Assembly (NCBI RefSeq): GCF_013184495.1
Contig: NZ_JAAOIY010000004.1
Location: forward strand, 62,001-126,000
Reading direction: 5' to 3'
Length of the DNA: 64,000 bases
Source of the DNA: Sporosarcina jiandibaonis
Lineage (GTDB): Bacteria > Bacillota > Bacilli > Bacillales_A > Planococcaceae
Shown piece by piece: positions 47,289 to 54,386 of the stretch (the first letter of the stretch is position 1; each line of letters opens with the position of its first letter). A program made the position numbers and the translations under genes. The notes beneath the pieces are model-generated. The model was given only the letters and a program-made list of their open reading frames with translations, was not told where the DNA came from and ran no database searches.

Positions 47289-47999
47289 GTGACGAGTCCG
47301 ATTTCTTCGAATTGGTTTTATTACACGACAATGGCTTCAATGGCGAAGGCCATGCCTGCTATAAATAGGGCAGACGCCGCCAATCATTCATTAAACAATA
47401 TGCAAGACGTGAGTTCTTTGTTTTCGATGTTATTGGAATCAATGATGCAAGGTCTAGAAACAAATAAATCAGCGACAGGTTTTACACAAGAAAATCAAAG
47501 CTTTTCACAGCTTACAAATACGCCATTTCCATTCAATCTCAAACAATCAAGCGGTGAAGAAGTTTCAACAATTCCTTCAGTATCTACGGACCTGAACTTT
47601 CAACCGGTACAGTTCCTAAAATTGGATAGCACATTAGCCGGCAAATTAAGCGATTCGGCAATTCATTTCATCAATGCCGGGAAAAAATACGACATAAATC
47701 CGAATTTACTTTCTGCAATCGCAATCCACGAAACGGGCAATGGTTCATCAAAAGCCGCCCACGAGAAAAACAATATCGCGGGCATGATGGGAAGAAATGG
47801 CCTCAGAAGTTATGATTCCGTCGAAGAAAGCATTTTCGACATGGCACGTAATCTTAGACAAAACTATTTAAATCTAGGAAAAACTACAATTACTGAAATT
47901 GGAGCCAAATACGCCCCAGTAGGCGCAGCCAATGATCCCACAGGTCTGAACAACCACTGGACAACAGGCGTCAGCCGCCAATTAAATAAACTCACATAA
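47289..47999 (+). CDS. Glucosaminidase-domain protein, possibly FlgJ-like
   Basis: The 236-residue protein has an N-terminal region without a signal peptide (about 1-110, Ser/Asn/Gln-rich) and a C-terminal GH73-type glucosaminidase domain (about 115-236). LLSAIAIHETGNGSS places the likely catalytic Glu at 148, followed by NNIAGMMG. Lack of a Sec signal and location between hag and flaG suggest export by the flagellar type III system to open the wall for the rod, as FlgJ does in proteobacteria. That role is inference. GTG start, spacing about 10 nt from AAGGAT; the weak site makes the start less sure. Confidence 0.75.
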   Translation: MTSPISSNWFYYTTMASMAKAMPAINRADAANHSLNNMQDVSSLFSMLLESMMQGLETNKSATGFTQENQSFSQLTNTPFPFNLKQSSGEEVSTIPSVSTDLNFQPVQFLKLDSTLAGKLSDSAIHFINAGKKYDINPNLLSAIAIHETGNGSSKAAHEKNNIAGMMGRNGLRSYDSVEESIFDMARNLRQNYLNLGKTTITEIGAKYAPVGAANDPTGLNNHWTTGVSRQLNKLT

Positions 48000-48026
48000 G
48001 AATAAAGCAGTCCTAAAAGACGTAAA

Positions 48027-48072
48027 GGTATGGGAAGAATTGACACCAATTCAATTCCGTATCTTTTTTTAT
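48027..48072 (+). terminator. Terminator after the glucosaminidase gene
   Basis: GGTATGGGAAGAATTG pairs imperfectly with CAATTCAATTCCGTATC, then TTTTTTT at about 48064-48070. Confidence 0.7.
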
Positions 48073-48108
48073 TCTCTTAATAACCTGAAAAATAAAACGG
48101 AATCTGTA

Positions 48109-48326
48109 GTTGATTGCAGTGTAGGGTGGCGACTCCTACGGGAATAGAGGGTAAAGATGGAAAGAGAAAGTTCACTCTTTCCTTATCAACCGAAAGCCCC
48201 GCAGGAAGAGCCGTGACGAAGAACGGCTTTTGCGACCGAAAAGCGAAGCGTTTGGGAGCACGCTTTTAGTGACGAGGAGATTGAGGTGATGCCCGTGGAA
48301 AGCGTCCGCCCGAAACGGAAATCAAC
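48109..48326 (+). repeat. Dispersed intergenic element, full copy R2
   Basis: A 218-bp element with 7-bp inverted ends GTTGATT (48109-48115) and AATCAAC (48320-48326). Inside are GGCGACTCCTACGGGAA, CCCCGCAGG, CGAAGCGTTTGGGAGCACG and GATGCCCGTGGAAAGCGTCC, with local palindromes. No open frame. It shares its right half with 8771-8876 and its ends with 4113-4152. Similar GACTCC/GCGTCC intergenic repeats occur widely in Bacillales as far as I recall. Confidence 0.8.
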
Positions 48327-48362
48327 GGTATCAAAGAAAAAATAGTTATATTGAAAAACCCC

Positions 48363-48389
48363 TAAATAATCCCCGATTTATGCCGATAT
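48363..48389 (+). promoter_or_regulatory. Sigma-D promoter of the flaG operon
   Basis: TAAA (48363-48366), 15-bp spacer, GCCGATAT (48382-48389): a full consensus match, 51 bp before flaG. Confidence 0.9.
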
Positions 48390-48440
48390 ATAAGTTATAG
48401 TGCTTTAACGTCCATTACAAACAGATAAGGGGATAATCAA

Positions 48441-48785
48441 ATGGAAGTGACAAACACACCGACCATTCAATTTCCAAAAGTAGCATCACAGAAAGATCCT
48501 ATTAATAAACAAACCGAACTAACAACTAACCTAAAACAAGAAGATCTCCAAGAAAAGATTACAAAAGACATGCTCTTTAACAAAGTAGAAGGCATGAATG
48601 ATTTTTTAGAACCGACTTCCACAGCTGTAAAATTTCAATTACATGAAGAACTGAATGAATATTACATCCAAGTAATCGATTCAAAAACAAACGAAGTCCT
48701 AAAAGAAATCCCCAATAAAAAATTCCTCGATATGTATGCCTCTATGACAGAAATGATGGGATTCATGGTGGACGAGCAATTATAA
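48441..48785 (+). CDS. flaG: Flagellar protein FlaG
   Basis: The 114-residue protein has a disordered polar N-terminal half and the conserved C-terminal FlaG domain (about 50-114: LQFQLHEELNEYYIQVID-type segment reads VKFQLHEELNEYYIQVIDSK, then EVLKEIPNKKFLDMYASM). Role is filament-length or filament-quality control; the exact biochemistry is not settled in the family. First gene after the sigma-D promoter at 48363, and 28 nt before fliD. Confidence 0.9.
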   Translation: MEVTNTPTIQFPKVASQKDPINKQTELTTNLKQEDLQEKITKDMLFNKVEGMNDFLEPTSTAVKFQLHEELNEYYIQVIDSKTNEVLKEIPNKKFLDMYASMTEMMGFMVDEQL

Positions 48786-48813
48786 ACGAGAATAAAAGGA
48801 CGGAGTGAGATAA

Positions 48814-50295
48814 ATGCGTATTGGTGGTTTAGCATCTGGTATGGATACGGATTCAATTATCAGAGACTTGATGAAGGTGCAAAAAATGCCATTGGATAAA
48901 TTGATGCAAAAAAAGGCATTTACAGAATGGCAACAAGAAGCCTTTCGTGATACCAACTTGGCGTTATCAAATTTACGAACGAGCGCTAGTAACTTGCGAC
49001 TACAATCTTCTTTTAATGCGTACAGTGCGACGTCATCAGATTCAAGTGGCGTAACTGTATCAACAACCGGAAATGCGGTCAGTGGTACATACAAAGTTCA
49101 AGTGATGAGTCTCGCAAGTTCAGCAAAAATGCATTCGATAAATGCAATAGAAAAAGAACCGGGTGTAGCTGCAAAATCAACGGACCAAATCACGACCAAT
49201 GGAATCATGACAGTCAAAGGCAGTGGTGGCGACATTGAAATTGAGATAACAGAAGGCATGACCTATGCCGAAGTGGCAAAAAAACTCCAAGATTCAACAG
49301 CAGGACAAGTACCCGAACTACGAGTCAGTTTTGACGACACCACTTCCCGGTTCTTCATTTCCACAAAAGGAATGGGAGCAGAACAAAACTTCACATTGGA
49401 TTTTAATGGGAACGCAGCGCTTGCCAAACAAATTATCAACGATGGCGACGCAACAAGTCTAACAACCACAAACGCCACAGATGGCGCAGTGAAATTCGAC
49501 GGCATTGAAATCAATGGACTCAAAACAAACAGAACAACAGTCAACGGCCTCATTTTGGATTTGAAACAAGCCGGTCCAGAAACAACGGTCACAGTCCAGT
49601 CTAATCCGGAAAAACCATTGGCCATGATTAAAGACTTCGTAGAAAAATACAATGAAACGATTTCGACTATAGAGAAGCAATTGATTGAAAAACGTTATCC
49701 CGATTTCCAACCGCTTTCGGATGCACAAAAGAAGGACATGACGGAAAATGAAATTGAATTATGGGAAGAAAAAGCACGAAGTGGATTGCTTCGGAATGAC
49801 CCAACATTAAGAAAAGCTATGCAAGATCTAAGGCGTGCATTTATGGACCCAGTTGAAGGCATTGTTGCTGGAAATATCAGCCTGCTGTCTCAAATCGGCA
49901 TCAACACAGGGGCATACACAGAAGGCGGAAAGCTTTTCATTGATGAAGTGAAGTTAACAGAAGCACTAAACAAGAAACCCGACGAAGTTATGCAATTATT
50001 CACCAATAAATCCGAAGATGGAACTGGCCTTGGAATTGGTGACCGTGTTTATAAAGAGCTGAATGAGATTGTCAAAAGTCTGAGCAGTCAGGCAGGAAGC
50101 CCAAGCAGTTCTGTTGATAACAGCATAATTTCCAAAAAAATCAGAAGAATGAACGAAGAAATTAGCAGATGGGAAGACAAAATGATTCGGTTAGAAGACC
50201 GCTATTGGAAACAGTTTACGGCAATGGAAAAAGCGTTAAGCCAAATGAATTCACAAAGCATGTGGATGCAGCAGAATATGTTCGGTGGCATGTAA
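48814..50295 (+). CDS. fliD: Flagellar filament cap protein FliD (HAP2)
   Basis: The 493-residue cap protein chaperones flagellin insertion at the filament tip. It begins MRIGGLASGMDTDSIIRDLM, the standard FliD N-terminus, with N-terminal (about 5-110) and C-terminal (about 250-490) FliD domains. The C-terminal coiled coil (MNEEISRWEDKMIRLEDRYW) ends in the usual QFTAMEKALSQMNSQS. RBS AGGACGGAG. Its TAA overlaps the ATG of the next gene by 1 nt. Length is as in B. subtilis. Confidence 0.97.
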   Translation: MRIGGLASGMDTDSIIRDLMKVQKMPLDKLMQKKAFTEWQQEAFRDTNLALSNLRTSASNLRLQSSFNAYSATSSDSSGVTVSTTGNAVSGTYKVQVMSLASSAKMHSINAIEKEPGVAAKSTDQITTNGIMTVKGSGGDIEIEITEGMTYAEVAKKLQDSTAGQVPELRVSFDDTTSRFFISTKGMGAEQNFTLDFNGNAALAKQIINDGDATSLTTTNATDGAVKFDGIEINGLKTNRTTVNGLILDLKQAGPETTVTVQSNPEKPLAMIKDFVEKYNETISTIEKQLIEKRYPDFQPLSDAQKKDMTENEIELWEEKARSGLLRNDPTLRKAMQDLRRAFMDPVEGIVAGNISLLSQIGINTGAYTEGGKLFIDEVKLTEALNKKPDEVMQLFTNKSEDGTGLGIGDRVYKELNEIVKSLSSQAGSPSSSVDNSIISKKIRRMNEEISRWEDKMIRLEDRYWKQFTAMEKALSQMNSQSMWMQQNMFGGM

Positions 50296-50684
50296 TGAGC
50301 GGTTACGAAAAAGAGCTCGATACACTTCTAAAACTGACTGAAGAAGTCTATGTTCAAGCACTATCCATAAATTCAAATATGGAAGAAAACGAACCTGAAG
50401 AATTAGAAGTCGTACAAAGACTTTTTGAAAGACGTCAAAAAGTCATCGACCAACTTGAAACGTATACAAAACAACCCAATTTTCAATGGGCAACTACCGA
50501 TCGTGAACAAATTAAGAAATTACAAGACTATGAACAAAAACTGCAACCGTTATTGAATCGGCTTCATCAGTCTTTTCTAGCAAAAATGAACCGGATCAAT
50601 CAAAATAAACAAGTTTCCCAAAAGTATTTCGGCGCATATCAGAATACAAGTACAGAAGGTTCATTTATCGATAAAAGGAAATAG
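50295..50684 (+). CDS. fliT: FliT-like flagellar chaperone
   Basis: The 129-residue all-helical protein (MSGYEKELDTLLKLTEEVY onward) ends YFGAYQNTSTEGSFIDKRK; the FIDKRK ending and size suit the FliT family, which chaperones FliD. No export signal. It starts on the last base of the fliD stop codon, so it is coupled to its likely client. Unusually it precedes fliS; the common order is fliD-fliS-fliT. Longer in-frame starts inside fliD exist but lack a ribosome site. FliT proteins are poorly conserved, so the call leans on context. Confidence 0.7.
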   Translation: MSGYEKELDTLLKLTEEVYVQALSINSNMEENEPEELEVVQRLFERRQKVIDQLETYTKQPNFQWATTDREQIKKLQDYEQKLQPLLNRLHQSFLAKMNRINQNKQVSQKYFGAYQNTSTEGSFIDKRK

Positions 50685-50700
50685 AAGAGGGGGATTTAAA

Positions 50701-51081
50701 ATGGTAATGACCAATCCTTATCAAACATATCAACAAAACTCAGTCATGACAGCTTCGGGGCAGGAGTTGACGCTCATGCTTTATAATGGCTGCTTAAGGT
50801 TCATAAAGTTGGCCAAACGAGCGATGGAAGAAAAGCAATTCGAAGAAAAAAATACGAATTTAATTAAGGCGCAAGCGATCATTCAAGAACTTCAAATTAC
50901 GTTGAATCGAGACGTCGAAGTGGCAGACAATATGGCGCAACTATACGAATATATCCATAATCGCCTGATCGAAGCGAATATGAAAAATGACCTAACCATT
51001 CTGGAAGAAGCGGAAGGGCATGTTTACAAATTAACGGACACATGGAAGCAAGTTATCAAGCTCATGAAAGAAAATAATTAA
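50701..51081 (+). CDS. fliS: Flagellin chaperone FliS
   Basis: The 126-residue four-helix protein begins MVMTNPYQTYQQNSVMTASG with the family motif LTLMLYNGCLRFIKLAKRAM (26-45). It then reads IIQELQITLNRDVEVADNMA. Binds the flagellin C-terminus in the cytoplasm and prevents premature assembly. A strong GAGGGGG site precedes the ATG. Also known in B. subtilis to bind FlgM and FliW. It follows the fliT-like gene by 16 nt. Confidence 0.96.
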   Translation: MVMTNPYQTYQQNSVMTASGQELTLMLYNGCLRFIKLAKRAMEEKQFEEKNTNLIKAQAIIQELQITLNRDVEVADNMAQLYEYIHNRLIEANMKNDLTILEEAEGHVYKLTDTWKQVIKLMKENN

Positions 51082-51108
51082 TTTAAGAATTGAAATGAGG
51101 GTACTGAT

Positions 51109-51906
51109 TTGGATAAAACATCATGGATAGGCCTAATAGTAGGTTTTGTCGTATTGGTAGGGGGTCTGATATTAAAAGGTTCGGATCCAATTGCTTTATA
51201 CAATCCGGCTGCATTACTTATTATTTTTGCCGGGACCGCTGCATCTATCCTAATTGCATTCCCGATTAATGAAGTGAAGAAAATACCTAGCCTATTTAAA
51301 GTGATTTTTAGTGAAGTAAAACTCATTCCGGTAAAAGAATTAATACCGATGTTTACGGAATGGGCAATTGTGGCGAGAAAAGACGGGTTGCTTGCTTTGG
51401 AAGAACAAGCCGAAGAAGTGGAAAATCCTTTCTTGCAACGCGGATTAAAAATGCTCGTCGACGGGCAATCTCAAGAATCTATTAGAGAAATGTTGGAAGA
51501 AGAAATATCTGCAATGGAAGAAAGACATGATGTCGGTGCGAAAATTTTCACACAAGCAGGTACTTATGCGCCGACTTTAGGCGTACTTGGTGCGGTCATC
51601 GGTTTAGTTGCGGCACTTGGCCATTTAGATGATATTTCATTACTAGGTAAATCGATTTCTGCAGCGTTCATTGCTACGTTGTTTGGAATTTTCACGGGAT
51701 ATGTATTATGGCATCCATTTGCAAATAAATTGAAGCGGAAATCGCAGCAAGAAGTAACGAACAAACTGATTATGTTAGAGGGGCTTCTGGCTATACAAGA
51801 AGGTCTGCCTGTACGAGTCGTGGAAGAGAAACTGCTCACCCATTTATCTTTAAAAGATCGAGTACTGGAGACAGACGAAGGGGAAGGTACCCATGTCGAA
51901 GCGTAG
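51109..51906 (+). CDS. motA: Flagellar motor stator protein MotA
   Basis: The 265-residue membrane protein has four hydrophobic segments: two near the N-terminus (about 5-22 and 31-50) and two near 150-200 with TQAGTYAPTLGVLGAVIGLV. It begins MDKTSWIGLIVG, close to B. subtilis MotA and unlike MotP, so a proton-type stator is favoured. The large cytoplasmic loop carries the charged rotor-contact region (EWAIVARKDGLLALEEQAEE). TTG start; overlaps motB by 14 nt. Its position inside the late flagellar cluster differs from B. subtilis. Confidence 0.94.
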   Translation: MDKTSWIGLIVGFVVLVGGLILKGSDPIALYNPAALLIIFAGTAASILIAFPINEVKKIPSLFKVIFSEVKLIPVKELIPMFTEWAIVARKDGLLALEEQAEEVENPFLQRGLKMLVDGQSQESIREMLEEEISAMEERHDVGAKIFTQAGTYAPTLGVLGAVIGLVAALGHLDDISLLGKSISAAFIATLFGIFTGYVLWHPFANKLKRKSQQEVTNKLIMLEGLLAIQEGLPVRVVEEKLLTHLSLKDRVLETDEGEGTHVEA

Positions 51907-52639
51907 AAAAAAGGATGAGGATCATGTCGACGAGTCCTGGCTAATCCCTTATGCCGATATTTTGACGCTATTACTCGCCCTGTTTATTGTTTTGTTTGCT
52001 GCGAGTGAAATAGACGCACAGAAATTTAAACAAATATCTGACTCATTCAATAGTGAGCTTCAAGGCGGAAAAAATATACTAGACCATGAAGCCGCTGTTG
52101 AAACGGTTATTCCTCAAGAATTAATAAAACAAGAGGAAGCCAGAAACTCCGATATTTCGATGGAACAAGACTTTAAAGAATTAAGCGAACTTCAAGAGAA
52201 AATCGAAGGCTATATTGAAGAAAAAGGTTTTTCACCGAGACTACAAACGACGCTGACAAGCAAAGGGTTGGTGCTGAAAATCACTGAAGGAATTTTGTTT
52301 CCGCCAGGCGGAGCAAATATTTCCGCAGAACCGAGAAAAGTTGCTCAAGAAATTTCTAATTTGCTTGTCACCGACTTGCCGCGCGAAATACTGATTGAAG
52401 GTCATACCGATAACGTCCCATCGCATTCAATAGAATATCCAACCAATTGGGAATTAAGCACCGCGAGGGCAATCAATTTCATGAAAGTGCTTCTTGAAAA
52501 CCAGGATTTGAAACCGCAAAACTTTAGCGCAACTGGCTACAGCGAGTATCGTCCAATCGCTACAAACAACACGGCAAAGGGTAGAGCGGAAAATCGTCGA
52601 GTAGAAGTTTTAATCTTGCCTTATCAAAAGCCAAACTAA
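51893..52639 (+). CDS. motB: Flagellar motor stator protein MotB
   Basis: The 248-residue protein has a cytoplasmic basic tail, one membrane helix with the ion-binding Asp22 (SWLIPYADILTLLLALFIVL at 15-34), a linker/plug, and a C-terminal OmpA-like peptidoglycan-binding domain (about 115-245) with EILIEGHTDNVP and TNWELSTARAINFMK. It begins DESWLIPYAD as in B. subtilis MotB. The start lies inside motA (14-nt overlap), so the stator pair is coupled. Confidence 0.95.
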   Translation: MSKRRKKDEDHVDESWLIPYADILTLLLALFIVLFAASEIDAQKFKQISDSFNSELQGGKNILDHEAAVETVIPQELIKQEEARNSDISMEQDFKELSELQEKIEGYIEEKGFSPRLQTTLTSKGLVLKITEGILFPPGGANISAEPRKVAQEISNLLVTDLPREILIEGHTDNVPSHSIEYPTNWELSTARAINFMKVLLENQDLKPQNFSATGYSEYRPIATNNTAKGRAENRRVEVLILPYQKPN

Positions 52640-52657
52640 TTATATAGAGGTGTAAGT

Positions 52658-53080
52658 ATGAAGAAGTTTTTAATAATTCTGTTTTCCACAATAATTTTAG
52701 CCTCAATTGGCGCAGGAGCAGTTCATTTCTATGACATAGGAGTGCTAGGTTCTAAAAGTGAAAAAGTGAAAACAGTTGAAGATCTGACAAAATTAAGTAT
52801 AGATACCGATATCATCACGACTAATTTAGCTTCAAGTAATTTCGCGGTTGTCCAATTTAATTTGTTGTTAAGTAATGACGCAGCAAAAGAAGAAATGGAA
52901 AAGCGAACGCCTGAAGTACGAGCGGCTATCATTTCGACCGTAGCTAGTTTTACAAAAGACCAGCTAACAGGAGAAAAAGGAATTGTCTCACTTGAACAAG
53001 AGTTGTTGGCAAAACTCAATAATACTTTCGATGCAGGTAAAGTGGATAGAGTATTGGTAACAGAATTCAAATTACAATAA
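52658..53080 (+). CDS. fliL: FliL-like flagellar basal-body protein
   Basis: The 140-residue protein has one N-terminal membrane segment (about 4-24) and an outside domain with TDIITTNLASSNFAVVQFNL and VRAAIISTVASFTKDQLTGEKGI (about 85-107), typical of FliL. FliL rings surround and support the stator in several bacteria. Location directly after motAB matches that role. In B. subtilis fliL is instead in the fla/che operon, so this is either a moved fliL or a second copy; the window does not reach the fla/che fliL position. Confidence 0.85.
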   Translation: MKKFLIILFSTIILASIGAGAVHFYDIGVLGSKSEKVKTVEDLTKLSIDTDIITTNLASSNFAVVQFNLLLSNDAAKEEMEKRTPEVRAAIISTVASFTKDQLTGEKGIVSLEQELLAKLNNTFDAGKVDRVLVTEFKLQ

Positions 53081-53093
53081 TGTAAAGTTCCGC

Positions 53094-53120
53094 TAAACAA
53101 TCTAAATGAAATGCCGATAT
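53094..53120 (+). promoter_or_regulatory. Sigma-D promoter of the yvyF-flgM operon
   Basis: TAAA (53094-53097), 15-bp spacer, GCCGATAT (53113-53120): full consensus. The -10 ends only 17 bp before the yvyF GTG, so the expected transcript would begin at or in the AAGGAGG ribosome site (53125-53131). Confidence 0.88.
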
Positions 53121-53137
53121 ATATAAGGAGGATATAA

Positions 53138-53575
53138 GTGAGTCACATGATTTCAGAGCAGTTGGATAATTGCCGGTTATGCGGAAGTTTATTTTTGAAG
53201 AATTACACTGATTACTGCAAAGATTGCTGTAAAGAAGTTGAAGAAAAATATAATAGCATTGCCGAATACTTAAAAAAAGAACAAAACCGCAATGTCACGC
53301 TGGAAGATGTCAGTGCGAGTACGGGTGTTTCATTAAAACAAATAGCTGAGTTCATTCGTGATGGCCGCATTTATGCTGAAGATTTTCCCAATCTTGGGTA
53401 TTCATGTGCACATTGTAGTAAACTAATAAAAAAACAACTTTTATGTGTTGACTGTTTCGACCGATTTTCAACAGATCTCAATAAAACATTAAAAATAGAT
53501 AAATTGGAGAAAGAAATCGGAAGCGAACAGTTCACAGCCTCAAGGGAATCAAAATACTGGCGTTTAAAAAAATAA
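53138..53575 (+). CDS. yvyF: Flagellar operon protein YvyF
   Basis: The 145-residue protein of the TIGR03826/YvyF family has two four-cysteine clusters: Cys12, Cys15, Cys27, Cys30 and Cys90, Cys93, Cys103, Cys106. A central helix-turn-helix-like part (LEDVSASTGVSLKQIAEFIR, about 55-74) lies between. It looks like a zinc-ribbon regulator, but its function is unknown. GTG start with AAGGAGG 6 nt upstream. First gene after the sigma-D promoter at 53094 and followed by flgM, as in B. subtilis, though comF genes are not seen upstream here. Confidence 0.92.
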   Translation: MSHMISEQLDNCRLCGSLFLKNYTDYCKDCCKEVEEKYNSIAEYLKKEQNRNVTLEDVSASTGVSLKQIAEFIRDGRIYAEDFPNLGYSCAHCSKLIKKQLLCVDCFDRFSTDLNKTLKIDKLEKEIGSEQFTASRESKYWRLKK

Positions 53576-53594
53576 GAGACAGGGCGGTGAAGGA

Positions 53595-53861
53595 ATGAAT
53601 ATCGATAAAGTTAATAGTTCTTCCTTTATTCAATCATATCAAAAACAAATGCAAGTATCTAAAACAGAAAAAATGAGACCAATACAAAAAGAAGATGAAC
53701 TACAAATTTCCAACCAAGCAAAAGAGATGTATGGAAAGAATCTACAAGAAGTTGAAAGACAAGAAAAAATCAACGCATTAAAGGCTCAAATTCAATCAGG
53801 TGAATATCAAGTAAACAATCAAGAAGTTGCAGATAAAATCTTTGGATATTGGTTCAAGTAA
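53595..53861 (+). CDS. flgM: Anti-sigma-D factor FlgM
   Basis: The 88-residue protein is mostly disordered in the N-terminal half, with the C-terminal sigma-binding region (about 55-88: RQEKINALKAQIQSGEYQVN, then VADKIFGYWFK). It holds sigma-D inactive until the hook is complete and is then exported or relieved. RBS GGTGAAGGA. Lies between yvyF and flgN, under a sigma-D promoter, so it forms a feedback loop on its own operon. Length matches B. subtilis FlgM. Confidence 0.94.
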   Translation: MNIDKVNSSSFIQSYQKQMQVSKTEKMRPIQKEDELQISNQAKEMYGKNLQEVERQEKINALKAQIQSGEYQVNNQEVADKIFGYWFK

Positions 53862-53875
53862 AGAGGAGTGGTCGA

Positions 53876-54361
53876 GTGATTAACTCAGTAATCACGACGA
53901 TGAAAGAATTAATTCAAATACAAAAGAAACTGATACGCTATGCCGAACAAAAGAGAACGGTATTAATTGAACGGAAAATTGATGAATTAAATCAACTGGT
54001 GACGGAAGAAGCAGTTCTAGTGAAGCAGCTTGAACAAGTCGAAAATGAGCGCATTCAGCTTGTAGATAACCTACTGGAAGAACATCCATCTCTTAACTTC
54101 AACCAATTCGTCGAACAGCTTACAGATGATTTATTAAAAGAGAAAATAATAGCACAACTTCATACATTAAGGGGCCTTATGGCAGATTTGCAAACGAAGA
54201 ATCGAGTAAATGAAAGACTTATAGAAGATTCGTTAGGCTTTGTTCATCACATGGTTGACCAAGTTGTCAAATCGAAGCAACAACATTTCAATTATCAATC
54301 CCCTTTAGATAGACAAAAATCGCAAACAATCAATCACGGATTTTTTGATAGTAAAGCTTAA
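53876..54361 (+). CDS. flgN: Flagellar chaperone FlgN
   Basis: The 161-residue helical protein has coiled-coil character throughout (LIQIQKKLIRYAEQKRTVLI near residues 11-30). It is in the FlgN place between flgM and flgK, its clients' chaperone slot. FlgN binds the hook-filament junction proteins FlgK and FlgL in the cytoplasm. GTG 53876 is chosen since AAGAGGAG lies 7-14 nt upstream; a longer frame starting at 53849 overlaps flgM. Conservation of FlgN is low, so context carries weight. Confidence 0.85.
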   Translation: MINSVITTMKELIQIQKKLIRYAEQKRTVLIERKIDELNQLVTEEAVLVKQLEQVENERIQLVDNLLEEHPSLNFNQFVEQLTDDLLKEKIIAQLHTLRGLMADLQTKNRVNERLIEDSLGFVHHMVDQVVKSKQQHFNYQSPLDRQKSQTINHGFFDSKA

Positions 54362-54386
54362 GTGCAGATAGAAGGAAGGGAAGCAT

